This document shows, piece by piece, positions 1 through 9,086 of a DNA stretch of 64,000 nucleotides. The notes below the pieces were generated by a model. The model was not told the origin of the DNA, did no database searches, and saw only the letters and a list, made by a program, of their open reading frames with translations. A program made the translations under genes and the position numbers. How positions within the stretch are numbered: the first letter of the stretch is position 1; every line of letters begins with the position of its first letter. The DNA is from a virus. The stretch spans positions 27,324 through 91,323 of IMG/VR virus record IMGVR_UViG_3300043137_000362; one strand, 5' to 3'.

Positions 1-41
1 AACCATCTATCTTTGTGATATTCTAAATTTTTAATTTCCAT
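1..41 (-). CDS. N-terminal fragment of a gene cut by the window edge
   Basis: An ATG at 39-41 opens a reading frame that runs off the left edge; the visible residues are MEIKNLEYHKDRW. It overlaps the last 11 bases of the RmlC-like gene in another frame, the same tight packing seen throughout this cluster. Only 13 residues are visible, so no function can be given; its position suggests another member of the sugar or surface-modification operon. Confidence 0.5.
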   Translation of the reverse strand, partial: MEIKNLEYHKDRW

Positions 42-615
42 TTCTATCTCTTTTTGAAAGAATCGGTGATTGAACCGGCCAATCTATACCAAATCTCGAA
101 TCATTAAATACAATTGTTTTTTGTTTATTCTCATCATTATATTCACCCTTATACGCCATTTTATATGTGAATATCGAATCATCTTCCATTACAAAATGGC
201 CATTAGCAAACATAGGCGGTATTAAAACTTGAGTTGCAGTTTCGGGTGAAATTACAAACGATTCCCATTTACCATAATTGGGTTGTTGTTCTCTCATATC
301 TAACACTACCAAATAAATTTTACCATGAATACAACTTACTAACTTCCAAGTCTTTTCATCGTAATGTAATCCACGTAACACACCGAATTTTGATTTTGAG
401 TATCTATCGTGTTTAAACTCTAATCCTTCGTTACGTTCGTTTGCTGGTAATAATCTATCGTAATATTCTGAATGATATGTTGTTGATATTGAACCACGAT
501 ATTCGTGATATATAGATGGTTGAACAATCTTCACTTCTGGTAATACCGAAGCATTATAAAAGTGAAAATCGTTCCAATCTCTTTCTTTGTAAAATATACT
601 ACGTCCTTGTGCCAT
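31..615 (-). CDS. rmlC: RmlC-like sugar 3,5-epimerase (dTDP-4-dehydrorhamnose 3,5-epimerase family)
   Basis: The 194-residue product has the cupin core of the RmlC family, which epimerises nucleotide-linked 4-keto sugars during deoxysugar synthesis. Visible motifs are GVLRGLHYD (residues 78-86, with the presumed catalytic His83), a KLV...G.IY strand (91-101), the LDMR strand, IPP...GH near 132-140 and the closing GIDWP. Length is normal for the family. The exact substrate is unknown because rmlA, rmlB and rmlD are not in the window. The gene overlaps the SDR epimerase gene upstream by 17 bases, so the two are probably translated together and act on the same sugar. Confidence 0.88.
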   Translation of the reverse strand: MAQGRSIFYKERDWNDFHFYNASVLPEVKIVQPSIYHEYRGSISTTYHSEYYDRLLPANERNEGLEFKHDRYSKSKFGVLRGLHYDEKTWKLVSCIHGKIYLVVLDMREQQPNYGKWESFVISPETATQVLIPPMFANGHFVMEDDSIFTYKMAYKGEYNDENKQKTIVFNDSRFGIDWPVQSPILSKRDRNGN

Positions 616-1564
616 AACCTAATGGAAATCCATTCCTATATTTTGATGATAAATCTTGTATTAAAATTGTGTATGTTTTGATTAGTTCCACAATACCATC
701 ATCTAAACTCCAATCTGGACTCCAGCCTGTTGCTTCGATTTTAGCATTTGAAACCACATAATCTCTTTTATCGGGATCTTCATAAAAATCTGAATATGTA
801 ATTGCGAAATTGGGAACATATTCTTTAATTTTTTCTACCAATTGCTGTTTAGTTAAATTAGCAGATGATAATCCTACATTAAATACATCTCCACTAAATT
901 TTTCATAATTTTCTATCATATATTGGAATGTTTTAGCAACATCTCTAATATGAATGTAATTACGAGTAAAGTTTTTCTCAAAAATGGTAATATACTTATC
1001 AGTTAATGCTTTGTAAACAAATTCGTTTACCAATAAATCCATTCTCATTCTAGGTGAAGAACCGAATACCGTTGCTAATCTAATTGAAACTCCACCGATA
1101 TTTAAAACCTCTCTTTCTGCTTTTACTTTTGTCACACCATAATGTGAAATTGGGTTAAGTGGACTTTCTTCAGTGCACTCTCCGTTTTCTCCTATTCCAT
1201 ATCCACTATTTGTATTTGGATATACCACCCTTATTTTCGTATCTTTAACTATTTCACATATTTTTCTAACATGATCATAGTTTACTGCAGTTGCCAAATC
1301 TTTATCTCTATCGCAAGCGGGGAATCCTACGATTGCTGCCAGAGGAATTACTACATCGAATGATGGAACTAATTCTTCTAACAATTTATGATTTCTGACA
1401 TCTCCATAAATAAAATCAAAATTTTTATTATGTGAGTAGTGAATTAAAGATGTTTGATTATACATCAAATTATCTAATATAGTTACGCTATATCCACTAT
1501 TCAATAATCGCTCAGTTAAAACTGAACCCAAATAACCTGCACCACCTGTGATTAATACTTTCAT
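599..1564 (-). CDS. NAD-dependent sugar epimerase/dehydratase (extended SDR)
   Basis: This 321-residue protein is an extended short-chain dehydrogenase, acting on nucleotide sugars. It starts with the Rossmann motif GGAGYLGSV (7-15), has an acidic residue ending the second strand (D31), and carries the catalytic Tyr142/Lys146 pair (YGVTK), preceded by a TNSGYG motif near 118-123. The family includes UDP-glucose 4-epimerases and dTDP-glucose dehydratases; the sequence alone does not fix the substrate. Pairing with the RmlC-like gene implies a modified sugar nucleotide pathway. Its start overlaps the end of the upstream gene by four bases (ATGA type). Confidence 0.88.
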   Translation of the reverse strand: MKVLITGGAGYLGSVLTERLLNSGYSVTILDNLMYNQTSLIHYSHNKNFDFIYGDVRNHKLLEELVPSFDVVIPLAAIVGFPACDRDKDLATAVNYDHVRKICEIVKDTKIRVVYPNTNSGYGIGENGECTEESPLNPISHYGVTKVKAEREVLNIGGVSIRLATVFGSSPRMRMDLLVNEFVYKALTDKYITIFEKNFTRNYIHIRDVAKTFQYMIENYEKFSGDVFNVGLSSANLTKQQLVEKIKEYVPNFAITYSDFYEDPDKRDYVVSNAKIEATGWSPDWSLDDGIVELIKTYTILIQDLSSKYRNGFPLGYGTRT

Positions 1565-2979
1565 ATAAGACCCTTATCTATTACGTTGTTAAAAAATTCT
1601 TTTTGATATTGTTTTGTTGTATATAATTTATGTAATACTTTTTTATTATGAATCAAAACACTTTCCATCTCTTTAATCATTAAAGTCATTTCTTCTTTTG
1701 ATTTACTACACAAATCTTTTACAATATTTAAAATGATTTGAGTACGAGTTTTAAAATCTACCTCATCATCATATGATTCATCCCACCATTTACTAAATGT
1801 TTTAAATCCATATGATTTTAAAACAGATAATATTTTTGAATTCCCCATTATAATAAATGGATGTAAATTCATTATTGGTTTTGTAGTTTTTTCGGTTATG
1901 AAACAATATTTTGATTCGGCGTTTGTTTCCGAAACTATTGTAAAATAACTATTTTCATATTCATCTTTTCTACTTAAAAAATTATGAAAATCGGCAACCT
2001 TTTCACCATCATTATTATCTATAATTAATGGATAATAATTTTTATAGTTATTTTTTATATCCAATATATCTTCATATACTAAATTCAATTGTGGATACTG
2101 ATTTGAATTGTTTACAAAGTTTTCAAAATGAGGATTTTCAAAAAATGATATATAACCCTTATCTATTAAATTTTCTTTATATAATTTATTCAAAAAATAT
2201 GACCTATGTATTCTATCGGAATTTCGATTATACATTAAAAAGTATTTATCCTTAAAATCATAATTTATATCTTGTTGAATTGAATATTCGTAATCATTTT
2301 CAGTTATACTATTATTTGCAACACGTAATTCCGATATATACTTTCCAGCAGTTAGTAAATAATTGTTATTACAATAAACTGAAATTCTATGTTTGTATTT
2401 TTTTAAATTTATAGTATCATTTATAAAATTATTGTTTGTTGATATTATAACTTTATTTTTATGATTTATATTATGTTTATTTAAAAAATCATCAATTTTT
2501 GTTAAAAATGATTCATTATGTGGATACGCACCTTCCCTATAATCCATAAAAACTATTTTAAAGTTTTTATTATCTTTAATTAATTTTATCAATTGAGGTG
2601 AAAAAAAATCACTCAAATCAAATTTATCAGAACCATAATATTCATATAAATTATTTACATTTAAAGATTCTAATACCACTAAATACAATTGAGTTTCATC
2701 TATTTCTTGTTTCAATTCAGTAGTTAAACGATAATTTGTATTTGGTGTTTGTTCAACTATATAAGTTTGAAATCCAGCTGTTCTATTTAATTTAAAATCA
2801 CTTGGTGATTCTAATGGTGGATAGTATCCGGCAAATGATTCATGAATTTTATTTAATTTTTTTATAACATTTATACCAATAGTTTGTTTAGTATATCCAA
2901 AAGGCAAATAACCTTCGGGTGTTCTAAAATCAAACACAAAATTAGTAATTGGTATGTTATTTAAATCTCTGGCATCCAT
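1561..2979 (-). CDS. Putative glycosyltransferase with GT10-like C-terminal domain
   Basis: The 472-residue protein has no recognisable N-terminal half, but its C-terminal part (about 355-435) contains CFITEKTTKPIMNLHPFIIM followed by a YGFKTF...WWDESYD segment. This ITEK/P pattern resembles the nucleotide-sugar binding end of GT10 fucosyltransferase-like proteins and recurs in many uncharacterised marine phage proteins; that comparison is from memory. A related pattern is present in the protein at 22374-23474. Its neighbours are sugar epimerases and other glycosyltransferases, which supports a role in glycan assembly. Composition is very rich in Asn, Lys and Ile, more so than its neighbours. 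Confidence 0.55.
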   Translation of the reverse strand: MDARDLNNIPITNFVFDFRTPEGYLPFGYTKQTIGINVIKKLNKIHESFAGYYPPLESPSDFKLNRTAGFQTYIVEQTPNTNYRLTTELKQEIDETQLYLVVLESLNVNNLYEYYGSDKFDLSDFFSPQLIKLIKDNKNFKIVFMDYREGAYPHNESFLTKIDDFLNKHNINHKNKVIISTNNNFINDTINLKKYKHRISVYCNNNYLLTAGKYISELRVANNSITENDYEYSIQQDINYDFKDKYFLMYNRNSDRIHRSYFLNKLYKENLIDKGYISFFENPHFENFVNNSNQYPQLNLVYEDILDIKNNYKNYYPLIIDNNDGEKVADFHNFLSRKDEYENSYFTIVSETNAESKYCFITEKTTKPIMNLHPFIIMGNSKILSVLKSYGFKTFSKWWDESYDDEVDFKTRTQIILNIVKDLCSKSKEEMTLMIKEMESVLIHNKKVLHKLYTTKQYQKEFFNNVIDKGLI

Positions 2980-3674
2980 GAGTTGTCAAATTTAATTAAA
3001 TTATTTCCATTACCTGATATATCAAGTATTTTATATGGAGTTTGGTCTTCAAAATTAAATGAAGCAACAGCACTTTTATTTATTAAATTAGTTTTATAAT
3101 CTAAAAATATTTCTTTAAATTCATCTGCAGTAAATATTCTTGGTATAATTGAAACGTATGAAATTTCACCAAACAAAAAGTGATGAAATTTAGAATTAAT
3201 ATATCCCAAAGGCATTGATGCTCCAACCCATAATAAGGCGTTACTATAATCTACAATATTTCCTTCTAACTTTATTTTATTAGTTTTACCATTACAATAA
3301 ATAAATGTTTCATTTTTATGAACATCGACTGAAAATCCGATTTCAAGTTCTTCTTGTAAATCCGTAATATAAATTGAATTTACATATTCAGTATTCTCAC
3401 TATCATCGTTTTGTGTCCAAATTTTAGCATTAATCCAACAATCATTTTTTTCCGTTTTGAATGCAGTAATTCCCATATGCATTCCATTTATCACAACAAT
3501 ACCCGATTGGTTAGTATCACCATTAGCATCCATTTTATCCCAATCAACTTTTACTTTTGTTAAGAAAGAAAAATTATCAGTTGTTATTTTTTTTATTGGA
3601 TATGTGCTCAATCCATATTGACTATCGGGTGAAATAAACCACGAAGTTTGGCCATCTAAATTTATTTTACTCAT
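2961..3674 (-). CDS. LamG/concanavalin-A-like domain protein
   Basis: The 237-residue protein looks like one LamG-like (laminin G/concanavalin A) beta-sandwich from end to end: DGQTSWF at the start, FIYCNGK in the middle, FGEISYVSIIPRIFTADEF and a final DISGNGN segment. Such domains bind carbohydrate or protein ligands, often with calcium. No signal peptide is present. The same DLSGNGTNG-type ending and fold occur in the two neighbouring galactosyltransferases and in the baseplate protein at 28771-33429. It overlaps genes on both sides by 4 to 19 bases. It may be an accessory subunit of the glycosyltransferases; that is inference. Confidence 0.7.
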   Translation of the reverse strand: MSKINLDGQTSWFISPDSQYGLSTYPIKKITTDNFSFLTKVKVDWDKMDANGDTNQSGIVVINGMHMGITAFKTEKNDCWINAKIWTQNDDSENTEYVNSIYITDLQEELEIGFSVDVHKNETFIYCNGKTNKIKLEGNIVDYSNALLWVGASMPLGYINSKFHHFLFGEISYVSIIPRIFTADEFKEIFLDYKTNLINKSAVASFNFEDQTPYKILDISGNGNNLIKFDNSWMPEI

Positions 3675-5122
3675 AGTTGTATTGTTTTTGTGAATTCAAA
3701 AAATTCAGCTAATTCTGGGAATGTTTTATTAAAATTAGTTCCTCTACGTTTGTCGTGTTCTGTGAAATACTTACCAAAATTGTATCTATTATGCATTTGA
3801 GTAGATGAATCTTGTGGTGAAATCATCCAATCATATGTTCTTTTAATTTTTTGTATTTCAATATCGGAATATCCAATAAATATATTTTCAAAAAGAGGCA
3901 CTCCTAAAAAATCCGTAAGTTGGGCTTGTTTAAAAATAGTTTCACTCCATTGATATGGTAATACTTGCACAGTTTGATGTAATGGATAGCGTAAATATGA
4001 TGTATCCAAGAATACAGCAGAATTCCAATATCTATCCGTAGAACCATACTCCTTTTTCAATCCATAAACTCCATTAATTAATTTATCGTAATTTGGAACT
4101 GATAATGCATTATATGTGACCATAAAAGTTAAATTAACTCTTGGACATTTACTCAATATTTTGTTTACATTATCCCAAAAACGATTAAACTCTAATCCAG
4201 TACGAATGTATTCGGCCTGTTCTCCCCATGTATCTACTGATGTGAAAATAATAAATTCATTTACTCTATTCTCATCACAAATTTTTGAAACTTTTTCAAT
4301 AAATCTATCTATCAACTTATCAGGTACACCTAAGTTTGAATTTATAGCAAGATTTAATTTTCTATTTGGATTTGGATTTTCGATGATGTAATCCAATACA
4401 TCCCATGTATCTTTTGACATTAATGGTTCTCCACCCGTAATTCTAAACGTATGCAGGTCTTTATATAAATCAGGCCACCATTTCCAAAACGCATCTACAT
4501 ATGGATTTTGTTCCGTTTGTTTAAATGGCATTTTATTTTCTGCAATTGCATATTCCAAATTATTAAACTTATCAGTTGTTGGATATGCACCATGCTTTTC
4601 AATTTCTTCCATCCATTTGGTTGAAAACGCCGGAGAGCAATATGAGCATTTAAAATTACATGCGTTTGAAAAAGCAACTTCAACGTATTTTGGGTTGTAA
4701 TCTGCTCTCCAATCTAATTTTTTAATTTCATTGTAATGGGGTAATGACCAACTTTCAGATGATTTAAATGTTCTATCTGAAAATCTTTCTGAATTATCTT
4801 CTACATTCCAGCAGTAATCACATTCTGATGGTCTTTCACCTTCTAACATTTCTTTTCTTCTTCTTTTTTTGTAAGTAGTATTGTGAAGTGCAGATGGATT
4901 TCTAGCAATTTCACTTTTAGAAATCGCATGAGTACGTGGGTGATGACATGAATGTGTATGACCCAATTGTAGGTGCATCGTTACTTGTGTCCATTTTGCA
5001 AGACACATACCTTTACCAATAACATCTAATTTTTCTTTTACTTCAACATAGAACGGATTTTCTCCACCAAATTGTTTTTTTAATTTGTCAGTATTCTCTT
5101 GTTGTTTTTGTTTATCTTCCAT
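3671..5122 (-). CDS. Radical SAM protein, twitch/SPASM-like
   Basis: The 483-residue protein carries the radical SAM 4Fe-4S motif C155-x3-C159-x2-C162 (CNFKCSYC), followed by GGEP (RITGGEPLM), the SAM-contacting motif. Further cysteines lie before the core (C40, C59, C101, C104 in CDYCW), which may bind an auxiliary cluster as in twitch or SPASM enzymes; this order is unusual because auxiliary cysteines normally follow the core. Related proteins occur in marine T4-like phages without known substrate. Placed between LamG and galactosyltransferase genes, it may modify a sugar or a surface protein. The start is ATG at 5122 with A/T-rich leader and no clear Shine-Dalgarno site. Confidence 0.85.
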   Translation of the reverse strand: MEDKQKQQENTDKLKKQFGGENPFYVEVKEKLDVIGKGMCLAKWTQVTMHLQLGHTHSCHHPRTHAISKSEIARNPSALHNTTYKKRRRKEMLEGERPSECDYCWNVEDNSERFSDRTFKSSESWSLPHYNEIKKLDWRADYNPKYVEVAFSNACNFKCSYCSPAFSTKWMEEIEKHGAYPTTDKFNNLEYAIAENKMPFKQTEQNPYVDAFWKWWPDLYKDLHTFRITGGEPLMSKDTWDVLDYIIENPNPNRKLNLAINSNLGVPDKLIDRFIEKVSKICDENRVNEFIIFTSVDTWGEQAEYIRTGLEFNRFWDNVNKILSKCPRVNLTFMVTYNALSVPNYDKLINGVYGLKKEYGSTDRYWNSAVFLDTSYLRYPLHQTVQVLPYQWSETIFKQAQLTDFLGVPLFENIFIGYSDIEIQKIKRTYDWMISPQDSSTQMHNRYNFGKYFTEHDKRRGTNFNKTFPELAEFFEFTKTIQL

Positions 5123-5135
5123 ATATTAATATATA

Positions 5136-6602
5136 TTACAATTTTACATTTATCATTTTTGCTGAAGGGGTTAGTTCTTCAATACTAACTAATTCATAGT
5201 TTAGTTGAGCAATTCCATCGGATTTGTAATCCCATTCACCTTGTTGCATTTGTAAAACATATCTTCTTTCATTTCTAGCGGTAGTTTCACCCTTTGCCCA
5301 TTTATCAACTCCACCTACGTTAATTAATCCCTCATCAATGTGGGGTAAACACCTTAATCTACCAGGTATTCTATGTGGAATTGTTGTATATGGAATTTTT
5401 ATTTCTTCCGTTCTTTCCTCACAGCGATTGATTGAACCATTTGTTCCATTTCCACTCAAATCAATTGCAACATTTGGTGAGTTTTTTTGGTTTGAATGAT
5501 TAAAATTATAATGTAGTTTCAATCCATCTGTTGGGGAATCTGTATGTATTTTTTCAATTTCAGTTGGTGATAATGCTCTATTCCAAATTTTAACATCTGC
5601 TATATCACCTTTAAACCAACGATTGACTTCATTCTTACCAACCGATGTAGTTGTTCCGATAAACCAATCTTCTAAACCATAACTCTTCAAACGATTTTGG
5701 TAATGTAGTGGTGATTGGGTACCAGTTCCATGTCTTGCATCGGATTCTTTACCATTTAAATAAAAATGTATATTTTGAGATATAGTATCAACGGAAAGTG
5801 TCACCCAACTCCATTGATTTTCATAACGTTTCATCCATTGATATAAATGAGTTTGTTCATTATCCCAAAGTTGTGCAGTATATGCTCTACTATTATTATA
5901 TGAAATACCATAATCATAACCTGGTCTTCTAATGATTGGATATTCACAAAATCTTCTTTCAGTATCACCTACTAACCAAATTGGAACTTTTTCTTCTTGT
6001 TGATTTGCTCGAACTAAAACTGAAATTGTATGAGAACGCGATGTGACGTTTCTTAAATCTGAATGTTTATCAATTTTTATATGTGATGATTTTCCATTAA
6101 AATGTAAAAATGTTTGAGGTGTTTGGGGAAATTCCATATAAGAATTATTAGCATAACCTTCTAATTGACATCGCCAAAACAAATCATCATCCTCCATACC
6201 CCAATCCCAATAATCATTAGAATACCCATTAGTCTTCTCAACTTGTTCTTTGGAGAATAATACCGCACCACCAAAATACTCTTCGTATTTCAACTTATAA
6301 TCCATTTGAGAGATGTTTGTAGCGATGTGTATGGGATGTTCTTTTGGAAATGAGTAATCACATCCTTCTTCGGGTATCATATCTATATCATGCCAAACTA
6401 TGTAATCACATCCATCTTTGAATGCTTGTTCAGCTGCGATATTTTTCATTGCACCTCTATTGAATAATTTATCATCGGTTTGATGACCAAAATACATACA
6501 ATATTCAATACCTTGTTCTTCTAAGTATTTTCCAACGATTGGAATGAATTCTTTTAAATGAGATTCTCTATTTCTATATGGGACACAAACTCCTAATTTC
6601 AT
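5136..6602 (-). CDS. GT7 galactosyltransferase with LamG domain nested inside the catalytic fold
   Basis: The 488-residue protein is a beta-1,4-galactosyltransferase (GT7) relative. Visible GT7 motifs are YRNR (9-12), FNRG (47-50), the metal-binding DID (72-74) and YWDWGMEDDD (131-140). At about residues 165-395 a LamG-like sandwich intervenes (LHFNG start, WFKGDIADVKIWNRALS, DLSGNGTNGSI end). After it, about 425-488, the C-terminal GT7 strand returns: ARNERRYVLQM...SDGIAQLNYELVSIEEL. In ordinary GT7 enzymes this tail follows the EDDD motif directly, so the LamG is an insertion, not a C-terminal add-on. It is tandem with a homologous gene and overlaps its stop at 6602. Confidence 0.85.
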   Translation of the reverse strand: MKLGVCVPYRNRESHLKEFIPIVGKYLEEQGIEYCMYFGHQTDDKLFNRGAMKNIAAEQAFKDGCDYIVWHDIDMIPEEGCDYSFPKEHPIHIATNISQMDYKLKYEEYFGGAVLFSKEQVEKTNGYSNDYWDWGMEDDDLFWRCQLEGYANNSYMEFPQTPQTFLHFNGKSSHIKIDKHSDLRNVTSRSHTISVLVRANQQEEKVPIWLVGDTERRFCEYPIIRRPGYDYGISYNNSRAYTAQLWDNEQTHLYQWMKRYENQWSWVTLSVDTISQNIHFYLNGKESDARHGTGTQSPLHYQNRLKSYGLEDWFIGTTTSVGKNEVNRWFKGDIADVKIWNRALSPTEIEKIHTDSPTDGLKLHYNFNHSNQKNSPNVAIDLSGNGTNGSINRCEERTEEIKIPYTTIPHRIPGRLRCLPHIDEGLINVGGVDKWAKGETTARNERRYVLQMQQGEWDYKSDGIAQLNYELVSIEELTPSAKMINVKL

Positions 6603-8002
6603 TATATACCTACGTTTACAATTTCTATGTGTTTATCTATTTTTTCAATTCCATGAACTACAAACTGAAGTGTCGATAATCCATCGTTTTTTAATAATTC
6701 TAAATTTTCAGTTACTTCGTTTGTAAATCTAAGTTGATTCCAACGTGTAGCTTCGTTTTTCCAACCATTTCCAACAAATCCATTTTCTTCATGTTTCAAT
6801 GATTTAAATAATGATTTTCGTCTATATGGAATCTGAATGATTGTGGATGGGTTGATTTCCCTTTTTACAATTTCACATTTAATAATTTTACCATTATTAT
6901 CATTATTTGATAAATCAGTTAAATGGTAATTATCAATAAATTCAGAATCATAATGTAATTGTAAATTATCAGTTGGTATATTTGTTTTACTTTCAACTAT
7001 CGATTGTATTTCCGTATCTGTTAAAATTCTATCGTAATATGCAAAGTATTCAAAATATCCTTTAAACCAATTTGGAATTATTTCTCTACTAGGATTACCA
7101 ACTCCCAAATACATAAATTCTTCTTTCCTATAAGTTGGATAGAATCTTCTAATTTCAGTAGTTTCTCCAATAAATTTAGCATCTTGATACATTTTAATTG
7201 TAGTTGATGCAGAATCGTAAGTTAGAGTAATATTAGTTCTATACGTTGGTAGTATTTCACTATTTAGATATATCGCTTTTCTAGTTGAATCAAATACACA
7301 AAAATTATATCTATTAAAAGAAGTGTATGATATTGCAAAATCATAACCAGGAATACTAAATATAGTAAATTCATCTGATTGTTTGGTGTGATCTAACTTT
7401 ATATCATTTGGTTCGAAACAAATTGTTATTGAAAAATCTTCAGAAAAATTAATTGGATTTTTTGATTTAACATATGCATCAACTCCATTAAATTTTAATA
7501 CACTTTTATTATTTACAATATTTTTAAGTTTTGTGGTTTGAATTCCTATATTTTGATTTTTACATCTCAAAAATAAATCATCATCTTCAAATCCCCATCC
7601 CCAATATTTGTTTGAGTATCCATCTATCTTTTCAAAGTCTTCAACTGAAAACATCGTTACTCCACCAAAATAAGTATCAAATGATTCTCTCATTTTTTCG
7701 GTGGTTTCTACTTCAAAATCAGTAGCAAGATGTATTGGATTAAGTGAGTAAGTATAATCTACATCTAATGGAATCATATCTACATCGTGGAATACTACAT
7801 AATCACAATGATACTTTTTTGCAAAAGTAAAACCGATATTAAGTAACATTCCACGATTAAATAATTTAGCATCATCTTGTTGAACTATTATTATTTTATA
7901 ATCAATATCTGTATTATTTAGATATTTTGAAATAGTTCGATTAAATACTGCTAAATGTTCATGTCTATTTCGGTAAGGAACAATTATTCCTAATTTAGCC
8001 AT
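6602..8002 (-). CDS. GT7 galactosyltransferase with nested LamG domain, paralogue of the next gene
   Basis: This 466-residue protein has the same architecture as its downstream neighbour: YRNR (10-13), FNRG (48-51), DVD (73-75), YWGWGFEDDD (133-142), then a LamG-like insert at about 168-385 (LKFNGVDAYV; WFKGYFEYFAYYDRILTDTEI) and a GT7 tail with RWNQLRF...KNDGLSTLQFVV. The insert shares PGYDFAISY with PGYDYGISY of the neighbour, so both domains probably came from one duplicated ancestor. The sequences are otherwise well diverged, suggesting different acceptors. TAATG couples its stop to the next gene's start at 6602. Catalysis on a glycan is known for the family; LamG targeting is inference. 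Confidence 0.84.
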   Translation of the reverse strand: MAKLGIIVPYRNRHEHLAVFNRTISKYLNNTDIDYKIIIVQQDDAKLFNRGMLLNIGFTFAKKYHCDYVVFHDVDMIPLDVDYTYSLNPIHLATDFEVETTEKMRESFDTYFGGVTMFSVEDFEKIDGYSNKYWGWGFEDDDLFLRCKNQNIGIQTTKLKNIVNNKSVLKFNGVDAYVKSKNPINFSEDFSITICFEPNDIKLDHTKQSDEFTIFSIPGYDFAISYTSFNRYNFCVFDSTRKAIYLNSEILPTYRTNITLTYDSASTTIKMYQDAKFIGETTEIRRFYPTYRKEEFMYLGVGNPSREIIPNWFKGYFEYFAYYDRILTDTEIQSIVESKTNIPTDNLQLHYDSEFIDNYHLTDLSNNDNNGKIIKCEIVKREINPSTIIQIPYRRKSLFKSLKHEENGFVGNGWKNEATRWNQLRFTNEVTENLELLKNDGLSTLQFVVHGIEKIDKHIEIVNVGI

Positions 8003-8192
8003 TTATAGTTGGGTCTTTTGGTTTGGTAGTATTGTGCCATTCTGATAAGTAATACTGAATACGATTACTCCACTCATCCTTATCAATTTCCTCAAACCAA
8101 ATTGTCAATGCATCAAGAGAGTTAGCAATTTTTTCTAATGCTTTAATTTTTCTCTCTTCTAAAATTTGTTGACTTTCATCTAATTTTGCCAT
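7995..8192 (-). CDS. Small conserved phage protein of unknown function
   Basis: A 65-residue acidic-and-basic helical protein (LEERKIKALEKIANSLDAL, then WSNRIQYYLSEW). It has no signal peptide, membrane segment or catalytic motif. I recall similar short proteins next to glycosyltransferase or tail genes in marine phages, without known function. It overlaps the GT7-LamG gene start by 8 bases, so it may be a partner of that enzyme. A late-type motif TATATTTATA (sense) lies 26 bases before its start, making it the first gene of the galactosyltransferase-radical SAM-epimerase transcript. Confidence 0.7.
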   Translation of the reverse strand: MAKLDESQQILEERKIKALEKIANSLDALTIWFEEIDKDEWSNRIQYYLSEWHNTTKPKDPTING

Positions 8193-8217
8193 AACTTTTT
8201 TGTTTATTAATTGTATA

Positions 8218-8227
8218 TATAAATATA
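8218..8227 (-). promoter_or_regulatory. Late-type promoter motif before 7995-8192
   Basis: Plus strand reads TATAAATATA, so the sense strand is TATATTTATA, 26 bases before the start codon at 8192. The same ten bases recur at a similar distance before many virion genes in the window. No TTTG box lies 20 bases upstream. Assignment to the gp55-like sigma factor is inference. Confidence 0.6.
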
Positions 8228-8234
8228 TTTTTTT

Positions 8235-9086
8235 TTAAATTTGAACAATTATTCTTGATAATCTATCCCATTTAGAATAATCCCAATGTGAATTATGAAC
8301 CATCCACTCCATTTTAAATTCGGAATTATTCATATCAATTTTCCAATCATTAATTTCGATTGCTTTATACATTTTTAGATATTCTTGCCAAAAGGTATAA
8401 TCCTCCTTTGTTTCGGCTACTTCCTTCAAACGTTCTAAAACAGTTGAATCCCATTTAAAATGATGAACTTGTATTAACCCCTCACCTCTACCAACGGGGT
8501 AGCGTTTTTTATGTTTAATATTGTATTTACCCCAACTATTAGTTCCATCACCAAAATCTACATAATGTTGACCAGGTGTTACATTAACCGAACCTTTCAT
8601 TACACATACTTTGTTAGGGCATGCACCACTCAATGGATACCTGAAAAATCCAGCATTACCGAATAATTTCCAAACGTTAGAGGTTGGGGTTACGTTTGGA
8701 AATTCACCACCTTCACCGATTCTATCTAAAAACCCACCTGTAATAAATTCCCATTCGTTTTCTTCACATTCGGAAATCATTTCTTTTAGTGGTTTTGGGT
8801 AAACTTGAAGTTCATCATCATCTGAAACTATCCACCATTCATTTGGTTTTGTTGATTTTACTAAATTATATAAATCAGTAACACGTTCCCAATTAAATTT
8901 AGGTTCGGTGACAACCATATAAGGTGTAATACCTAAATCAGTAATTTGTTTTAATATACCATCGTTTTCAGATTGTCTATAAACTACAACATATACCTCA
9001 TCAACTATATCTTTATAGTGATTCAACATATGAGGCAACATAGTAATATTATGTCCTACAACCGTAACTAAATTTATTTTTGACAT
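8235..9086 (-). CDS. Family 2-like glycosyltransferase (GT-A fold)
   Basis: The 283-residue protein starts with a beta-strand and nucleotide-binding-type segment (INLVTVVGHNITMLPHMLNH) and has WWIVSDDDEL, with DDDE at 89-92 serving as the likely DxD metal site. This layout fits the GT2/GT92-type proteins that handle a short glycan from a cytosolic sugar nucleotide. No membrane anchor is visible. The C-terminal half is Trp- and Lys-rich and not assignable. It overlaps the upstream methyltransferase by 13 bases, so the two probably work on one product. Donor and acceptor cannot be read from sequence. Confidence 0.68.
   Translation of the reverse strand: MSKINLVTVVGHNITMLPHMLNHYKDIVDEVYVVVYRQSENDGILKQITDLGITPYMVVTEPKFNWERVTDLYNLVKSTKPNEWWIVSDDDELQVYPKPLKEMISECEENEWEFITGGFLDRIGEGGEFPNVTPTSNVWKLFGNAGFFRYPLSGACPNKVCVMKGSVNVTPGQHYVDFGDGTNSWGKYNIKHKKRYPVGRGEGLIQVHHFKWDSTVLERLKEVAETKEDYTFWQEYLKMYKAIEINDWKIDMNNSEFKMEWMVHNSHWDYSKWDRLSRIIVQI

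Noticed and set aside
5136-8002. LamG-GT7 architecture as a frameshift or assembly artefact
   Set aside because: Two diverged tandem genes have the same order of domains in uninterrupted frames.
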